The notes beneath the pieces are model-generated. The model saw nothing but the letters and a program-made list of their open reading frames with translations. It searched no databases and was not told where the DNA came from. Positions 49,868 through 60,500 of a stretch of 64,000 bases of DNA are shown piece by piece (position 1 is the stretch's first letter; each line of letters opens with the position of its first letter). Origin of the DNA: Planomicrobium stackebrandtii (lineage in GTDB: Bacteria; Bacillota; Bacilli; Bacillales_A; Planococcaceae); assembly GCF_030814955.1 (NCBI RefSeq), contig NZ_JAUSWB010000001.1, positions 610,066 to 674,065 of the forward strand. Reading direction: 5' to 3'. The translations under genes were made by a program, and so were the position numbers.

Positions 49868-50791
49868 TTAAGCATTGTGTCTGTGATAAGCCATGTCTTT
49901 GCGGTCTTGCAAAACTTTCGCTGTAATCTCATCAGCTTTGTCCGTCTCATTGCGCAGCCATTCGTGGAATACGAGCCATAGGAATACGGTAAAAACAAGT
50001 TCCTGAAGCACTTTCATCGTTATTCCGCCTGTACGCTGATCTTCAATCGCTGACATCGTAGAGAATAACTCAGGGCCTGATAAATTTAATTGCGACAAGG
50101 TACCAGCAGGCACACACAATGCCATAGCCTGCAGCCATGCCTCTCCATCTGTATAGGTAGCATAAAAAGGAGTTCCGCTGAAGATGATCAGTGCACATGC
50201 AGGAGTCATCAGTACGCTTAATCCGAACAAGTATGCCAGTTTGCTCAGCCCATGGAATTTGTGCATGCCTTCCAGGTTGTTAACGACCGGCCACCAATAG
50301 AATATGGCAGAGGTGAACAGGACAATGTTTACAGCACCATGGATCCATACATCCTGTTTCACAAAATCAAAAACCATCGGAATGTGATAAAACGAAAAGA
50401 CCATTCCAAACAGGATCAGGGCCAGCATGGGTCTAGTCAGAAAATTGAATAACGGTTTAATTACCGGCAATCCAATAAACGCTCTCCAGATATAAGTCGG
50501 TATCCCCATGATTAACAATGGTGGAATCAGCAGCAGCAATAGCGCCATCTGAACCATATGCATGGTAAACAGAATATGGCCATATAAATCTACAGGTGAA
50601 CCTTTAATAATATAAAGCAGGACGATGCCTGATACAAAAAGTGCAGCTTCCCTTATGCTAAGCGGCTGATTTCCTTTAAACTTTCCACGCCACTTTGTAG
50701 TAGCCAAAAAATATAGAATCGTCACCAGAACGAGGACTGCTAAGTAAACGGGACTCCACAAAGCTTGAAACCCGAAGATACTGATTGGCAT
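49868..50791 (-). CDS. ctaG: Cytochrome c oxidase assembly factor CtaG (caa3 type)
   Basis: A 307-residue membrane protein with about seven helices of the Bacillus-type CtaG family (needed for CuB insertion in caa3 oxidase). Family segments include HILFTMHMVQMALLLLL, FSFYHIPMVFD and FYWWPVVNNLEGMH with several histidines. The ATG at 50791 has AAGGAGG; the frame to 50815 lacks support. Unlike in B. subtilis, it is separated from ctaF by a terminator and a repeat element and has its own promoter. Confidence 0.92.
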   Translation of the reverse strand: MPISIFGFQALWSPVYLAVLVLVTILYFLATTKWRGKFKGNQPLSIREAALFVSGIVLLYIIKGSPVDLYGHILFTMHMVQMALLLLLIPPLLIMGIPTYIWRAFIGLPVIKPLFNFLTRPMLALILFGMVFSFYHIPMVFDFVKQDVWIHGAVNIVLFTSAIFYWWPVVNNLEGMHKFHGLSKLAYLFGLSVLMTPACALIIFSGTPFYATYTDGEAWLQAMALCVPAGTLSQLNLSGPELFSTMSAIEDQRTGGITMKVLQELVFTVFLWLVFHEWLRNETDKADEITAKVLQDRKDMAYHRHNA

Positions 50792-50823
50792 GTAATGGGA
50801 CCTCCTTTTCCTCAAGTACCCTC

Positions 50824-50852
50824 ATTATATAGCGGCTTGCCCACTATATCAA
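50824..50852 (-). promoter_or_regulatory. Promoter of ctaG-ctaM
   Basis: TTGATA (50847-50852) and TATAAT (50824-50829) on the minus strand, 17-base spacing, about 25-30 bases ahead of the ctaG ribosome binding site. Confidence 0.75.
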
Positions 50853-50866
50853 TGAACGAACTATGA

Positions 50867-51133
50867 ACAATACGAAATGTGGAAGCGCCCCGATAGATTC
50901 GACGGGCATAAGACAGATCAGCAGTGCGGCGTTCTTTGCCGCGCAGCTGGAATGGCTTATGACCCTAGAATCTGGGCGCTGAAACTGGACAATACGAAAT
51001 GTGGAAGCGCCCCGATAGATTCGACGGGCATAAGACAGATCAGCAGTGCGGCGTTCCTTGCCGCGCAGCTGGAATGGCTTATGACCCTAGAATCTGGGCG
51101 CTGAAACTGGACAATACGAAATATGGAAGCGCC
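50867..51133. repeat. Tandem 122-bp hairpin-forming repeat, two full copies and a partial third
   Basis: Copy 1 spans 50867-50988, copy 2 50989-51110, and 51111-51133 repeats the first 23 bases with one change. Copies 1 and 2 differ at a single base (GTTCTTT versus GTTCCTT). Each unit can fold into a long imperfect hairpin: AGCGCCC with GGGCGCT (50884-50890 and 50974-50980), AGATTC with GAATCT, GGGCATAAG with CTTATGACCC, and an apical GCGGC-GCCGC stem. No credible gene is inside; a short open frame across the repeat is an artefact of its period. The flanking 51134-51314 shows no gene. Confidence 0.92.
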
Positions 51134-51314
51134 TTGAAGACAGGACTACATCAAGATTAACTATATATATTGATATAAAGAAACCAACTCTCCCCCATTG
51201 CTTCGACCGCAGCGGTATGCTTTTTCACATCTCGCATGAGCACATCCCCATTCTCTTCACAAGGCGATTTAAGACTTTCTCAGCCTCCTATTATAAAGAT
51301 TCCTTCTATACAGA

Positions 51315-51347
51315 AAAACCCCTTACCTCGAAAGGTAAGGGGTTTTA
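51315..51347 (-). terminator. Terminator of the ctaB-ctaF operon
   Basis: AAAACCCCTTACCT and AGGTAAGGGGTTTT (51316-51329 with 51334-51347) form a perfect 14-bp stem eight bases beyond the ctaF stop. Confidence 0.88.
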
Positions 51348-51355
51348 AGGAGAGC

Positions 51356-51688
51356 CTACCACCAAACAATTGTTACTAATGCAAGAACTGTGATGAAAGC
51401 TACAAACATGCCACAGAACATAAAGAACGCAACCATGCCGTGTCCTTTACCGCTCATGTGCATGAAATAATACAGTTGAAGAATAACTTGAATACCCGCT
51501 AGCAAAAGAATAATCGGAACGATTAGATAGGTTGAAAATCCAGCTGCAACCATAGTAAAAGCAATTAATGTCAAGAAAATCATAATTGCGAAAGTTGCTA
51601 AGTGGCCTTTCATTTCATCTGCTCTTTTTTTCTTTGCGTACTCGAATTCTGCCTGCGACCTAACTTGAATATGTGTATCGTGTGCCAT
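51356..51688 (-). CDS. ctaF: Cytochrome c oxidase subunit IV (subunit 4B)
   Basis: A 110-residue membrane protein with three helices (about 30-48, 54-75, 85-108) and the family segment VILQLYYFMHMSGKGH. Small structural subunit of the caa3 oxidase. The ATG at 51688 shares a base with the ctaE stop (TAATG) and follows GGGAGTGA. Confidence 0.93.
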   Translation of the reverse strand: MAHDTHIQVRSQAEFEYAKKKRADEMKGHLATFAIMIFLTLIAFTMVAAGFSTYLIVPIILLLAGIQVILQLYYFMHMSGKGHGMVAFFMFCGMFVAFITVLALVTIVWW

Positions 51689-52314
51689 TATCCGATCACT
51701 CCCATCAAATAGACGACAGTAAAGATGAATACCCATACGACGTCAATGAAATGCCAGTATAGCGAAGCAAGGTAGAACTTCGGTGCGTTGTACATATTTA
51801 GTCCACGTTTAGAGTTGCGGATCATCAGTGCAATAAACCAGCTTAGACCGAATAATACGTGAGCTCCGTGCGTTCCAACTAAAACGTAAAATGCAGAACT
51901 AAATGCACTATTTGTAAAACCAAATCCTAAGTGAACATAATGGTTGAACTCATAAATTTCCAGCCCCAGGAATGTTGCCCCAAGAATGACAGTTATGCCC
52001 AGCCAAGCCTGCATCGCTTTAAAGTTATGGTTTTTCATGTGATACATTGCATAAACACTTGTCAGTGAAGATGTTAATAGAATCATTGTCATTGCAAAGA
52101 CTAGTGGCAGTTCAAAAAGTCCAGCGGCAGAGTACTCCATGCCGCTTGGTCCTTTGTCTTTTAATGCAAGATAAGTTGCGAAAAGCGAAGCAAACGTTAC
52201 TGTCTCAGCAGCAAGAAGCAACCAGAAACCAATAAACTTATTTTTTCCTTCCAACGTAGCCGTTTCAGGATGATCCGGCCATGATTGAGGGGTATATTTT
52301 TGATTAATGTCCAT
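51688..52314 (-). CDS. ctaE: Cytochrome c oxidase subunit III
   Basis: A 208-residue protein with five hydrophobic segments and the subunit III signatures FWLLLAAETVTFASLFATY, VGTHGAHVLFGL and YLASLYWHFIDVVWVFIFTVVY-type ending (WHFIDVVW). The ATG at 52314 has GGGAGG upstream and overlaps ctaD by 11 bases. Confidence 0.95.
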   Translation of the reverse strand: MDINQKYTPQSWPDHPETATLEGKNKFIGFWLLLAAETVTFASLFATYLALKDKGPSGMEYSAAGLFELPLVFAMTMILLTSSLTSVYAMYHMKNHNFKAMQAWLGITVILGATFLGLEIYEFNHYVHLGFGFTNSAFSSAFYVLVGTHGAHVLFGLSWFIALMIRNSKRGLNMYNAPKFYLASLYWHFIDVVWVFIFTVVYLMGVIG

Positions 52315-54187
52315 CGGTTTTGCCTCCCTTCGCGTCTTCAAGCAATTCTGCTTTCGTAATATGGAAACCTAGATCATCTTTCAATGAACGCAAGAGCATT
52401 GAGCCGAACAGAATCAACATACCGATGACCAAGACTGCCAACGCCCATGGCTTGTCGCCATCGAGGAAGTACAAAGCTCCGAATGAAGCAATGAACATCC
52501 CAAGCGACATCACGAAAGGAATAATCGAACCATTCGGCATGTGGATATCGCCAAGAGGTTCAGCGAAGATCATGCCTTTTTTGTTGCCTTCCATTTTTTC
52601 GATCCAGTACGTATCAAGACCGCGAACTAATGGAGTTTGTGCAAAGTTATAGAATGGCGGCGGAGATGGAATTGCCCATTCCAATGTACGGCCGTCGCCC
52701 CATGGATCATTGCCTACACGCTCATTTTTAATCGTTGTCATCACAACATTGACTAGCATAATGATAACTCCGATTGCCATCAATACAGCACCTGCTGAGC
52801 TGATTGCATTGAATAGATCCCAGCCCTGGTCTGCTCCGAACGTGTACACACGACGCGGCATACCCATCAAGCCTAAGAAATGCTGGATAAAGAATGTTAA
52901 ATGGAATCCGATGAAGAAGAACCAGAACGTCCATTTTCCAAGTTTTTCACTAAGCATTGTTCCAAACATTTTTGGCCAGTATAAATGTGTACCTGCTAGA
53001 ATCGCTAATACAACACCACCGACAATAACATAGTGGAAGTGAGCTACGATAAAGTAAGAATCATGCAACTGATAATCCAAAGGCGCGATTGCTTGCATAA
53101 CCCCTGTAACTCCACCTGCTACGAATGAAGGAATAAACGCTACAGCGTAAATCATTGGGACTGTGAAGGAAATGTTTCCTCCCCAGATTGTTAACAACCA
53201 GTTAAAGATCTTGATGCCGGTTGGGACAGCAATGATCATAGTTGCTAAGGCAAACACAGCGTTAGCAGTTGGCCCTAAGCCGACTGTAAACATATGGTGA
53301 GCCCAAACCATGAATCCGTAAAAACCGATTAGGATTGTAGCAAAAACAAGTGCCGTGTATCCAAACAAGCGTTTACGCGAGAAGATTGCAAAGATTTCGG
53401 AGAAAATACCGAAAGCTGGCAAGATAAGAATGTAAACTTCAGGGTGACCAAAAATCCAGAATAAATGCTCCCAAATAATTGTGTTACCACCCATATCAAC
53501 TGCGAAAAAGTTAGCACCGAACAAACGGTCAAAAATCATGAAGAAAAGTCCCACTGTAAGTGGTGGAAATGCCAACAATATTAAAGCAGAAGCAACAAAA
53601 GTTGTCCACGTGAACAATGGCATTCTCATATACGTCATGCCTGGAGCACGCATATTGATGATGGTTACCAGGAAGTTAATTCCTGCAATCAATGTACCAA
53701 AACCAGATATCGTCAATCCAAGTGTATAAAAGTCAATTCCGTGCCCTTCTGATGCTAGCGCCAACGAAGCATAGTTCGTCCAACCTGCATCTGGTGCGCC
53801 TCCCATGAACCATGAAAGGTTCAAGAAAATTCCACCAAAGAAAAACAACCAGAAACCAAGTGAATTTAAGAATGGGAAAGCTACGTCACGCGCGCCGATT
53901 TGCAAAGGCATAATCGCGTTCATGAAAGCCAGTAATATTGGCATCGATGCCAAGAAGATCATGGTAGTACCGTGCATTGTTATAATTTCGTTATATAGTC
54001 CGGCACTTAGGAAGTCATTTCCAGCTTTCGCCAGCTGGATACGAATCAACATCGCTTCTACACCACCAACCAGGAAGAAAAAACCACCTGAGATGAGATA
54101 AAGGATCGCGATTTTTTTATGGTCGACCGTTGTCATGAAGTCCCAAATAGTAGCGCCGAAGCCCTTTTTTTGAGCAATAGAACTCAC
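52304..54187 (-). CDS. ctaD: Cytochrome c oxidase subunit I
   Basis: Catalytic subunit of the caa3 oxidase: binds heme a, heme a3 and CuB and pumps protons. The 627-residue protein has at least twelve helices, the CuB ligands in FGHPEVYILILP and WAHHMFTVG, and the heme ligands in DSYFIVAHFHYVIVGG. The XGHPEV signature marks the A1-type K/D-channel oxidases. The start is GTG (54187) after GGGAGG. A C-terminal extension beyond residue 560 carries two more helices, as in other Bacillus enzymes. Confidence 0.97.
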   Translation of the reverse strand: MSSIAQKKGFGATIWDFMTTVDHKKIAILYLISGGFFFLVGGVEAMLIRIQLAKAGNDFLSAGLYNEIITMHGTTMIFLASMPILLAFMNAIMPLQIGARDVAFPFLNSLGFWLFFFGGIFLNLSWFMGGAPDAGWTNYASLALASEGHGIDFYTLGLTISGFGTLIAGINFLVTIINMRAPGMTYMRMPLFTWTTFVASALILLAFPPLTVGLFFMIFDRLFGANFFAVDMGGNTIIWEHLFWIFGHPEVYILILPAFGIFSEIFAIFSRKRLFGYTALVFATILIGFYGFMVWAHHMFTVGLGPTANAVFALATMIIAVPTGIKIFNWLLTIWGGNISFTVPMIYAVAFIPSFVAGGVTGVMQAIAPLDYQLHDSYFIVAHFHYVIVGGVVLAILAGTHLYWPKMFGTMLSEKLGKWTFWFFFIGFHLTFFIQHFLGLMGMPRRVYTFGADQGWDLFNAISSAGAVLMAIGVIIMLVNVVMTTIKNERVGNDPWGDGRTLEWAIPSPPPFYNFAQTPLVRGLDTYWIEKMEGNKKGMIFAEPLGDIHMPNGSIIPFVMSLGMFIASFGALYFLDGDKPWALAVLVIGMLILFGSMLLRSLKDDLGFHITKAELLEDAKGGKTDGH

Positions 54188-54217
54188 ACTGTAAACCTCC
54201 CTTTTTTAAGCTTTATT

Positions 54218-55312
54218 CTACTCTTCAACTGATAAGCCCATTAAGTAGGCTGCAAGAGCATCGAGTTCTTGATCTGACAATTCTTCTCCATCATTCAAAG
54301 AAGCTGCGTCTGGCATCAAGTTGCCAGGCTTGTATTCCTGTGGATCTTGAATCCAATTTTTAAGATTTTCTTCATTGTGCTCTAAGTATCCTGCAACGCG
54401 GTTGCGGTCGCCGAATGTTGCCAAGTTAGGGCCGACTCCACCAGTTCCGCCTGCACCAGAAGTAGCATGGCAAGAAATACATGCCAATCCGTCAGCTCCG
54501 AATAATTCTTCCCCTTGTTGTGCAAGGTCGCCTTCGGCAGCAGCCGGTTCTTCTTCTTGCATTGCTGTTACCCATTGGTCAAACTCTTCGCGATCCACAG
54601 ATTTCACTTTGAAATCCATCAATGCGTGAGAAGGTCCGCAAAGCTCAGCACATTTACCATAAAATACACCATCTTCAAGTTCTGAAGATTGCTGGTCAAA
54701 TGATAAGTAAAATGTATTGACGTTTTCAGGGTTGACGTCCAATTTCCCGCCAACAGATGGAATCCAGAATGAGTGCTTGATGTCCGCAGAAATTAAGTTA
54801 AAGTAAACGCGTTCATCAGTCGGTACGACCAATTCCTGTGCAGTTACAATTCCTTGTTCCGGGTATTCAAACTCCCACCAGTAAAGTGCAGCTGTAACAT
54901 TGACTGTCAGATGTGTTGAAGTGCCGTCTTCTGCCTGAACGTCCATAGTGGAAACGTCAGCCAAATCGAATGTAGAATAAACAGTTGGTACAGCAAGAAC
55001 CAATAAGAGAACAATCGGAACAGCTGTCCACAAGAACTCTAATCTTGCGCTTCCTTCAACTTGCTCAGGGATCATGTCTTCCCCCATTTTAGAACGGCGG
55101 AACTTAACAATTGCTAAAACGAAAATGATCGATACAACAATAATAACGAATAGCATAACGATGGATGATAAGATCAATAGATTAAATTGATCTTGGGCAA
55201 CTTCGCCAGCTGGTATCAAAGTCGAAATTTCTTCACGTCCGCATCCTGCAAGAAAAACCAATAATGTGGTCATCAATGCAAAAAGCCGCCATTTTTTAAT
55301 TCCTTTCATCAT
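54218..55312 (-). CDS. ctaC: Cytochrome c oxidase subunit II with fused cytochrome c (caa3)
   Basis: A 364-residue lipoprotein subunit: signal with lipobox LAGC (Cys24), two transmembrane helices (about 44-68 and 92-112), the CuA domain with His180, Cys221, Cys225, His229 and Met232 (CAELCGPSHALM), and a C-terminal cytochrome c domain with CISCH (278-282) and axial Met333. The fused heme c makes it a caa3 oxidase taking electrons from cytochrome c. An ATG pair at 55312/55309 gives the start. Confidence 0.97.
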   Translation of the reverse strand: MMKGIKKWRLFALMTTLLVFLAGCGREEISTLIPAGEVAQDQFNLLILSSIVMLFVIIVVSIIFVLAIVKFRRSKMGEDMIPEQVEGSARLEFLWTAVPIVLLLVLAVPTVYSTFDLADVSTMDVQAEDGTSTHLTVNVTAALYWWEFEYPEQGIVTAQELVVPTDERVYFNLISADIKHSFWIPSVGGKLDVNPENVNTFYLSFDQQSSELEDGVFYGKCAELCGPSHALMDFKVKSVDREEFDQWVTAMQEEEPAAAEGDLAQQGEELFGADGLACISCHATSGAGGTGGVGPNLATFGDRNRVAGYLEHNEENLKNWIQDPQEYKPGNLMPDAASLNDGEELSDQELDALAAYLMGLSVEE

Positions 55313-55361
55313 AGCTTTTCATACCCCTCTCATTTAAATAATTACTCTGTAGAAATGGACG

Positions 55362-56279
55362 TTAAATGAAGACAGCAAAAATGATCATTGAAACAAATAG
55401 AATGGTCATATAGTTCAATGAATAAATAAACATCGTCTTTGCCCATTTCAAGTCATCAGCTACTTTAAATCCACGAATGGCCAATACTAGCCAGCCGATA
55501 TTCAAAAGTGTCGCTAAGATGATGAAGCCTATCCCAAGTTCCATTAACAGGAATGGCAGAGGGAAAAGCATTACAACCCATGCAAGCATCGATTTTTTTG
55601 TGCGGTGAAAACCTTTAACTACCGGTAGCATTGGAATATTCGCTGCCCGATATTCTTCTGTTCTTTTCATAGCCAGCGCATAAAAATGCGGCGGCTGCCA
55701 TATGAACATAATCAGAAATAATGCCCAGGCACCCATGCCGAGTGTCGGTTCCACGGCAGCCCATCCGATAAGCGGTGGAATTGCACCTGAGATGCTTCCA
55801 ACAATCGTGTTGCTGACATGGCGTCTTTTTGACCACATGGAATATAAGACGACATAAGCTAAAACTCCGGCTATCCCCAATACACCAGCTGATACAGAAG
55901 CGGAAAACAAAAACAATTCGCCTATAACGATGAAAGAAACAGCTAGTGCCAATACAGCTGATGGCTTGAATCTTCCTGTCACTGTCGGACGTGCTTTTTT
56001 ACTTTCCATCAAAGGGTCTATATCCGTATCGATGTAATTATTCATAGCTGCAGAACCCGCGATGATCAGTGCTGAACCGACGATAGTATAGACAAGAATA
56101 TCCAGCTCGTTCAGAAAATGTCTGTCGGAAAACTGAAATGCAAGCCACAAACCTGTGAAGACAGTTATTAAATTAGAATTGACAATCCCAATTTTTATAA
56201 GTGCCAGAAAGTCTTTCAGGAATGTGGTCGCTTCCGGTGCTTCATGAGTATCTGCAGACATTGCCCGGCCGTTTGACAT
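55362..56279 (-). CDS. ctaB: Protoheme IX farnesyltransferase (heme O synthase)
   Basis: Adds a farnesyl group to heme B. The 305-residue UbiA-family protein has about nine helices and the Asp-rich prenyl-diphosphate motif [19 protein letters not shown] (about residues 76-94), plus a second motif DLKWAK-containing segment near the C-terminus. The ATG at 56279 has AAAGGAGGG. Heads the oxidase structural operon, divergent from ctaA. Confidence 0.95.
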   Translation of the reverse strand: MSNGRAMSADTHEAPEATTFLKDFLALIKIGIVNSNLITVFTGLWLAFQFSDRHFLNELDILVYTIVGSALIIAGSAAMNNYIDTDIDPLMESKKARPTVTGRFKPSAVLALAVSFIVIGELFLFSASVSAGVLGIAGVLAYVVLYSMWSKRRHVSNTIVGSISGAIPPLIGWAAVEPTLGMGAWALFLIMFIWQPPHFYALAMKRTEEYRAANIPMLPVVKGFHRTKKSMLAWVVMLFPLPFLLMELGIGFIILATLLNIGWLVLAIRGFKVADDLKWAKTMFIYSLNYMTILFVSMIIFAVFI

Positions 56280-56625
56280 GTAAGTCCCTCCTTTCAAAGT
56301 TGTAAGCATATTCCGCTAACCATAACTATATCTAAATTCCAGTTGTTTTTCTACATATAACTGAAATTTCCTGATAAAAGAGATGATTTACACGTAATTG
56401 GTCTCACTAATATCCATCTCTAATCATACCTTAACAATCACACTATTTTAAGATAGAAAAATAATAGTTTTTGAACAGTTTGTGAAGCTCTATTTATTAT
56501 GTCCAAATCTTGAAAGTTTCCACTATTGCTGATTTCTCGTTGTATTTTGAAGAAACTTTCGCTATTATCGAGTATGCAGGCATATGAACGTTGAAAAGTT
56601 TTCTATAGAAAAAGTAGGTGGAATT
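56280..56625. other. Divergent ctaB-ctaA intergenic region
   Basis: About 345 AT-rich bases without a credible gene. The ctaA-proximal part holds a candidate promoter (separate entry). On the ctaB side no convincing minus-strand -10/-35 pair was found by eye, although TATAGT on that strand at 56325-56330 is a possible -10. In Bacillus this region is controlled by ResD and by carbon status; no binding site was recognised here. Confidence 0.6.
56540..56568 (+). promoter_or_regulatory. Candidate promoter of ctaA
   Basis: TTGTAT (56540-56545) and TATTAT (56563-56568), 17-base spacing, about 60 bases before the preferred ctaA start. Confidence 0.5.
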
Positions 56626-57543
56626 TTGAAGCAAAATAGATATATAAAATGGTTTGCTGTTGCAGCTACCGTCGGCATGTTATTTATTCTTCTGGGCGGT
56701 GCCCTTGTCACAAAAACCGACAGTGGTTTGGGCTGCGGCCGAAATTGGCCGGATTGCAATGGCAAACTGATTCCGGATAATATTACTGCTGAAGTATTGA
56801 TAGAGTTTTCCCATCGCCTCGTTACGGGTGTTGTTGGCATTTTGATTGTCATTTTGGCAGTCTGGGCATGGAGAAAATTCGGACATGTACGCGAAACAAA
56901 ATTTTTAGCAATCATGGCTGTTTTCTTTTTAGTTTTGCAGGCATTGATCGGAGCGGCTCAAGTACTTTGGGGACAAGGCGATTTTATCCTGGCGCTGCAT
57001 TTCGGAATTTCCTTGCTGTCGTTCGCTTCCATTTTACTTTTGACACTGCTGATTTTCGAAGTAGACCGCAAGTTTGATGCTGACCGCTTGCAGATCAGCA
57101 AAAAGTTGCGCTTTCATACGCTGGGTGTCACTTTGTATTCCTATATTGTGGTTTATACCGGCGCATTGGTCCGCCATACGGAATCCAGCCTGATCTGTTC
57201 AGATTGGCCGCTGTGCCGAAATGACGATTTTGCATTGCCTAGCAACATGTATGAATGGGTTCAAATGGGACACCGCGCAGCTGCTGGCTTGATTGTCATC
57301 TGGCTTGGTTACATTGCCTGGCATGCAATCAAAGAGTACAAAAATCAGCGCGTGATTTACTGGGGCTGGATCATTGCTTTTGCTATCGTCCTTCTTCAAG
57401 CGACCACCGGGATGCTCGTTGTCCTGACAAAGTTGAACTTGTTTGTCGCACTACTTCACTCGTTATTGATTTCCATGCTGTTCGGTTTACTGTGTTATAT
57501 GGTGCTGCTCGTTTCGCGCAGCCGAATCAAAAAATCTTCATAA
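56626..57543 (+). CDS. ctaA: Heme A synthase
   Basis: Oxidises the C8 methyl of heme O to give heme A. The 305-residue protein has eight helices and two similar halves; heme-ligand histidines lie in FSHRLVTGVVG and MGHRAAAGLI, and each half has a cysteine pair (LGCGRNWPDCNG, LICSDWPLC). The TTG at 56626 is preferred: AAAGTAGGTGG fits the anti-Shine-Dalgarno and the protein then starts MKQNRYIKWFAVA like its relatives. An in-frame ATG at 56584 adds 14 residues but has no ribosome binding site. Confidence 0.95.
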   Translation: MKQNRYIKWFAVAATVGMLFILLGGALVTKTDSGLGCGRNWPDCNGKLIPDNITAEVLIEFSHRLVTGVVGILIVILAVWAWRKFGHVRETKFLAIMAVFFLVLQALIGAAQVLWGQGDFILALHFGISLLSFASILLLTLLIFEVDRKFDADRLQISKKLRFHTLGVTLYSYIVVYTGALVRHTESSLICSDWPLCRNDDFALPSNMYEWVQMGHRAAAGLIVIWLGYIAWHAIKEYKNQRVIYWGWIIAFAIVLLQATTGMLVVLTKLNLFVALLHSLLISMLFGLLCYMVLLVSRSRIKKSS

Positions 57544-57576
57544 AAAAAAGCTGGCGCATTTGCGCCAGCTTTTTTT
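57542..57576. terminator. Bidirectional terminator between ctaA and pyc
   Basis: AGCTGGCGCA and TGCGCCAGCT (57549-57558 and 57561-57570) with A and T runs on the two sides, placed between convergent stop codons. Confidence 0.9.
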
Positions 57577-60500
57577 ATTTTTTCTCCATTTCAATCAGAA
57601 GGTCACCCGTAGAAATGCCGTCAGCGGCCACTACATGGATATCTTGAATTGTTCCATCGAATGGAGCCTGAACTGTTGTTTCCATTTTCATAGCTTCTGT
57701 CACCAGCAAATGGTCCCCGCGCCGCACTTTAGCTCCTTTTTCCGTCAGCACTTTTAATACAGTACCCGGCATAGTTGCTGCGATGTGGCTTTCATTTGTC
57801 GGATTTGCTTTTGGTTTGGCGGTGCTGTCAGTTTCAACCATCATATCCTGAATGCTGACTTCGCGAGGCTGTCCATTCAATTCAAAATAAATGATGCGCG
57901 TTCCGTCTTTTTGCGGTTCGCCGATTGATACCAGTTTAATCATCAAGGTTTTGCCTTTTTCGATCTCTACCTCAATTTCTTCACCCAATCTCATTCCATA
58001 TAGGAATGTCAAAGTATCGAGAACGGATACTTTCCCAAATTGGATATTGGTCGCTGTATACTCTTCAAATACTTTTGGATAAAGAGCATAGGCCAAGATT
58101 TCATGGCTTGTCACAGGACGCTCTAATTTGTCATACAAAGCCTTTTTGATTTCATCGAAGTCTGCAGGTTCCAAAAGTTCGCCAGGGCGCACCGTAATTG
58201 GTTCGCGCTCTTTCAAAATGACTTTCTGCAGTTCTTTCGGGAATCCGCCATGAGGCTGGCCGATATAGCCTTCAAAGAATTCAATGACCGATTCCGGGAA
58301 GTCAATGGTTTTCCCTCGGGAGATAACCGTTTCTTCATCCAGTTCGTTTTGTACCATGAACAGCGCCATATCGCCTACTACTTTAGAAGATGGCGTCACT
58401 TTTACGACATCGCCGAACAACAGGTTGACGCGTGAATACATAGCCTTAACTTCTTCCCAGCGCATGCCCAGCCCTACCGCTTTTGCCTGCTGCTGAAGAT
58501 TGCTGTATTGGCCGCCTGGCATTTCATGTACATAAACCTCTGAATGCGGACTGTTCATTCCGCTTTCGAAGTCGCCGTAGTATTTGCGGACATCCTCCCA
58601 ATAATGGGACAACTTTTCAAGTCCATCAACATCAGCTCTAACTTCACGCCCGCTGCCGCTCGTAGCATAATAAAGGGAATTGGCGCTCGGCTGGGATGTT
58701 AAGCCGGCCATGGAGCCAAGAGCTGTATCTACGATATCAACACCCGCTTCGATTGCCTTCGAGTATAGGTAGATGCCATTGCCGCTCGTATCATGTGTGT
58801 GCAAGTGGATCGGCAATGATACAGTATCCTTTAACTCGGATACTAGACGGTATGCCGCTTCCGGTTTTAATAGACCGGCCATATCTTTAATGGCAAGAAT
58901 ATGGGCGCCTGCCGCTTCCAATTCTTTCGCCATCTCTTTGTAATACTGAACCGTATATTTGTCGCGGCTAGGGTCTAAAATATCTCCCGTATAGCAAATC
59001 GCTGCTTCTGCGATTTTACCGGATTGGCGGACTTCATCAATCGCTACTTCCATTCCTTTGATCCAGTTCAAGCTATCAAAGATACGGAATACGTCGATCC
59101 CTGCATCTCCTGATTTCCGGACAAATTCGCGAATGACATTATCCGGGTAATTTTTATACCCGACAGCATTAGCCCCTCTGAAAAGCATTTGGAACAAGAC
59201 ATTTGGAATTTCCTGGCGAAGCTTAATCAGGCGTTCCCAAGGATCTTCTTTCAGGAACCTGTAGGATACGTCAAAAGTAGCTCCTCCCCACATTTCCAAT
59301 GAAAACAAATCTTTTTGAAGATGCGCAGTTTCCTTGGCAATCTCATACAGATCGTGCGAACGGACGCGTGTAGCCAGAAGCGATTGATGGGCATCACGGA
59401 ATGTCGTGTCTGTCAACAAAACATCTTTCTGCTCATGGATCCATTTGGTCAATCCTTCTGCACCCTGCTGATCAAAAATTTGCTTGGTACCGTTTGGCAC
59501 CGGAGCCAACAAATCAACTTCCGGTTTGCGCGGAGCTCCAAAAATCGGTTTCTTTTTCTTTTCGATTCCTGGGAAGCCGTTGACTGTCACATTGCCGATA
59601 TAACTCAACAATTTGGTCCCGCGATCTTGACGTACTGGGAAAATAAACAATTCCGGAGTGGTATCAATAAAGCTGGTATCAAAATCACCTGTAATAAAGT
59701 TTTTATGCTTTACAACATTTTCCAGGAACGGGATGTTGGTTTTGATTCCGCGAATCCGGAATTCCTGCAAGTTGCGGTCCATTTTTGCGGCCGCTTCTTT
59801 GAATGTAACTGCCCAAGTGGAAACTTTCACCAGTAGAGAATCATAGTACGGTGAAATGACTGCTCCTTGGAAGCCGTTACCCGCATCCAGACGGACACCG
59901 AATCCGCCACCCGAACGGTAAACCATCAATTTTCCGGCATCCGGCATGAAGTCATTCAACGGATCTTCTGTTGTTACACGGGATTGGATCGCATAGCCGA
60001 ACAATGGAATTTTATCCTGTTGCGGGATGCCTATTTCTTCACTGTGAATCATATGCCCTCTGGCAATGTGAATCTGTGCGTGGACAATATCGATTCCAGT
60101 AATCATTTCAGTAATCGTATGTTCTACTTGGATGCGCGGATTTACTTCAATAAAGTAAAACTCGTCATTGGCAACTAGAAATTCAACTGTTCCCGCATTT
60201 ATGTAGTTAATGTTTTTCATCAATTTAACTGCAGCATCACAAATTTCATTGCGCAATTCGTTGCTGATAGAGTTAGAAGGCGCGATTTCCACGACTTTCT
60301 GGTGACGGCGCTGGATTGAACAATCTCTTTCATATAGATGGATAACATTGCCATCCGAATCGCCGAGAATTTGAACTTCAATATGTTTTGGCTTATCGAC
60401 GAACTTTTCGACATACATCTCATCGGAACCAAAAGCCGCTTTTGCCTCAGACTTGGCACGCTCATAAGAAGATGCTAATTCTTCCTCTGTTCTGACAATC

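Noticed and set aside
50877..51104. Open frame of 75 codons across the tandem repeat
   Set aside because: It merely reflects the repeat read twice; no ribosome binding site, no protein-like composition, and the repeat folds as a hairpin.
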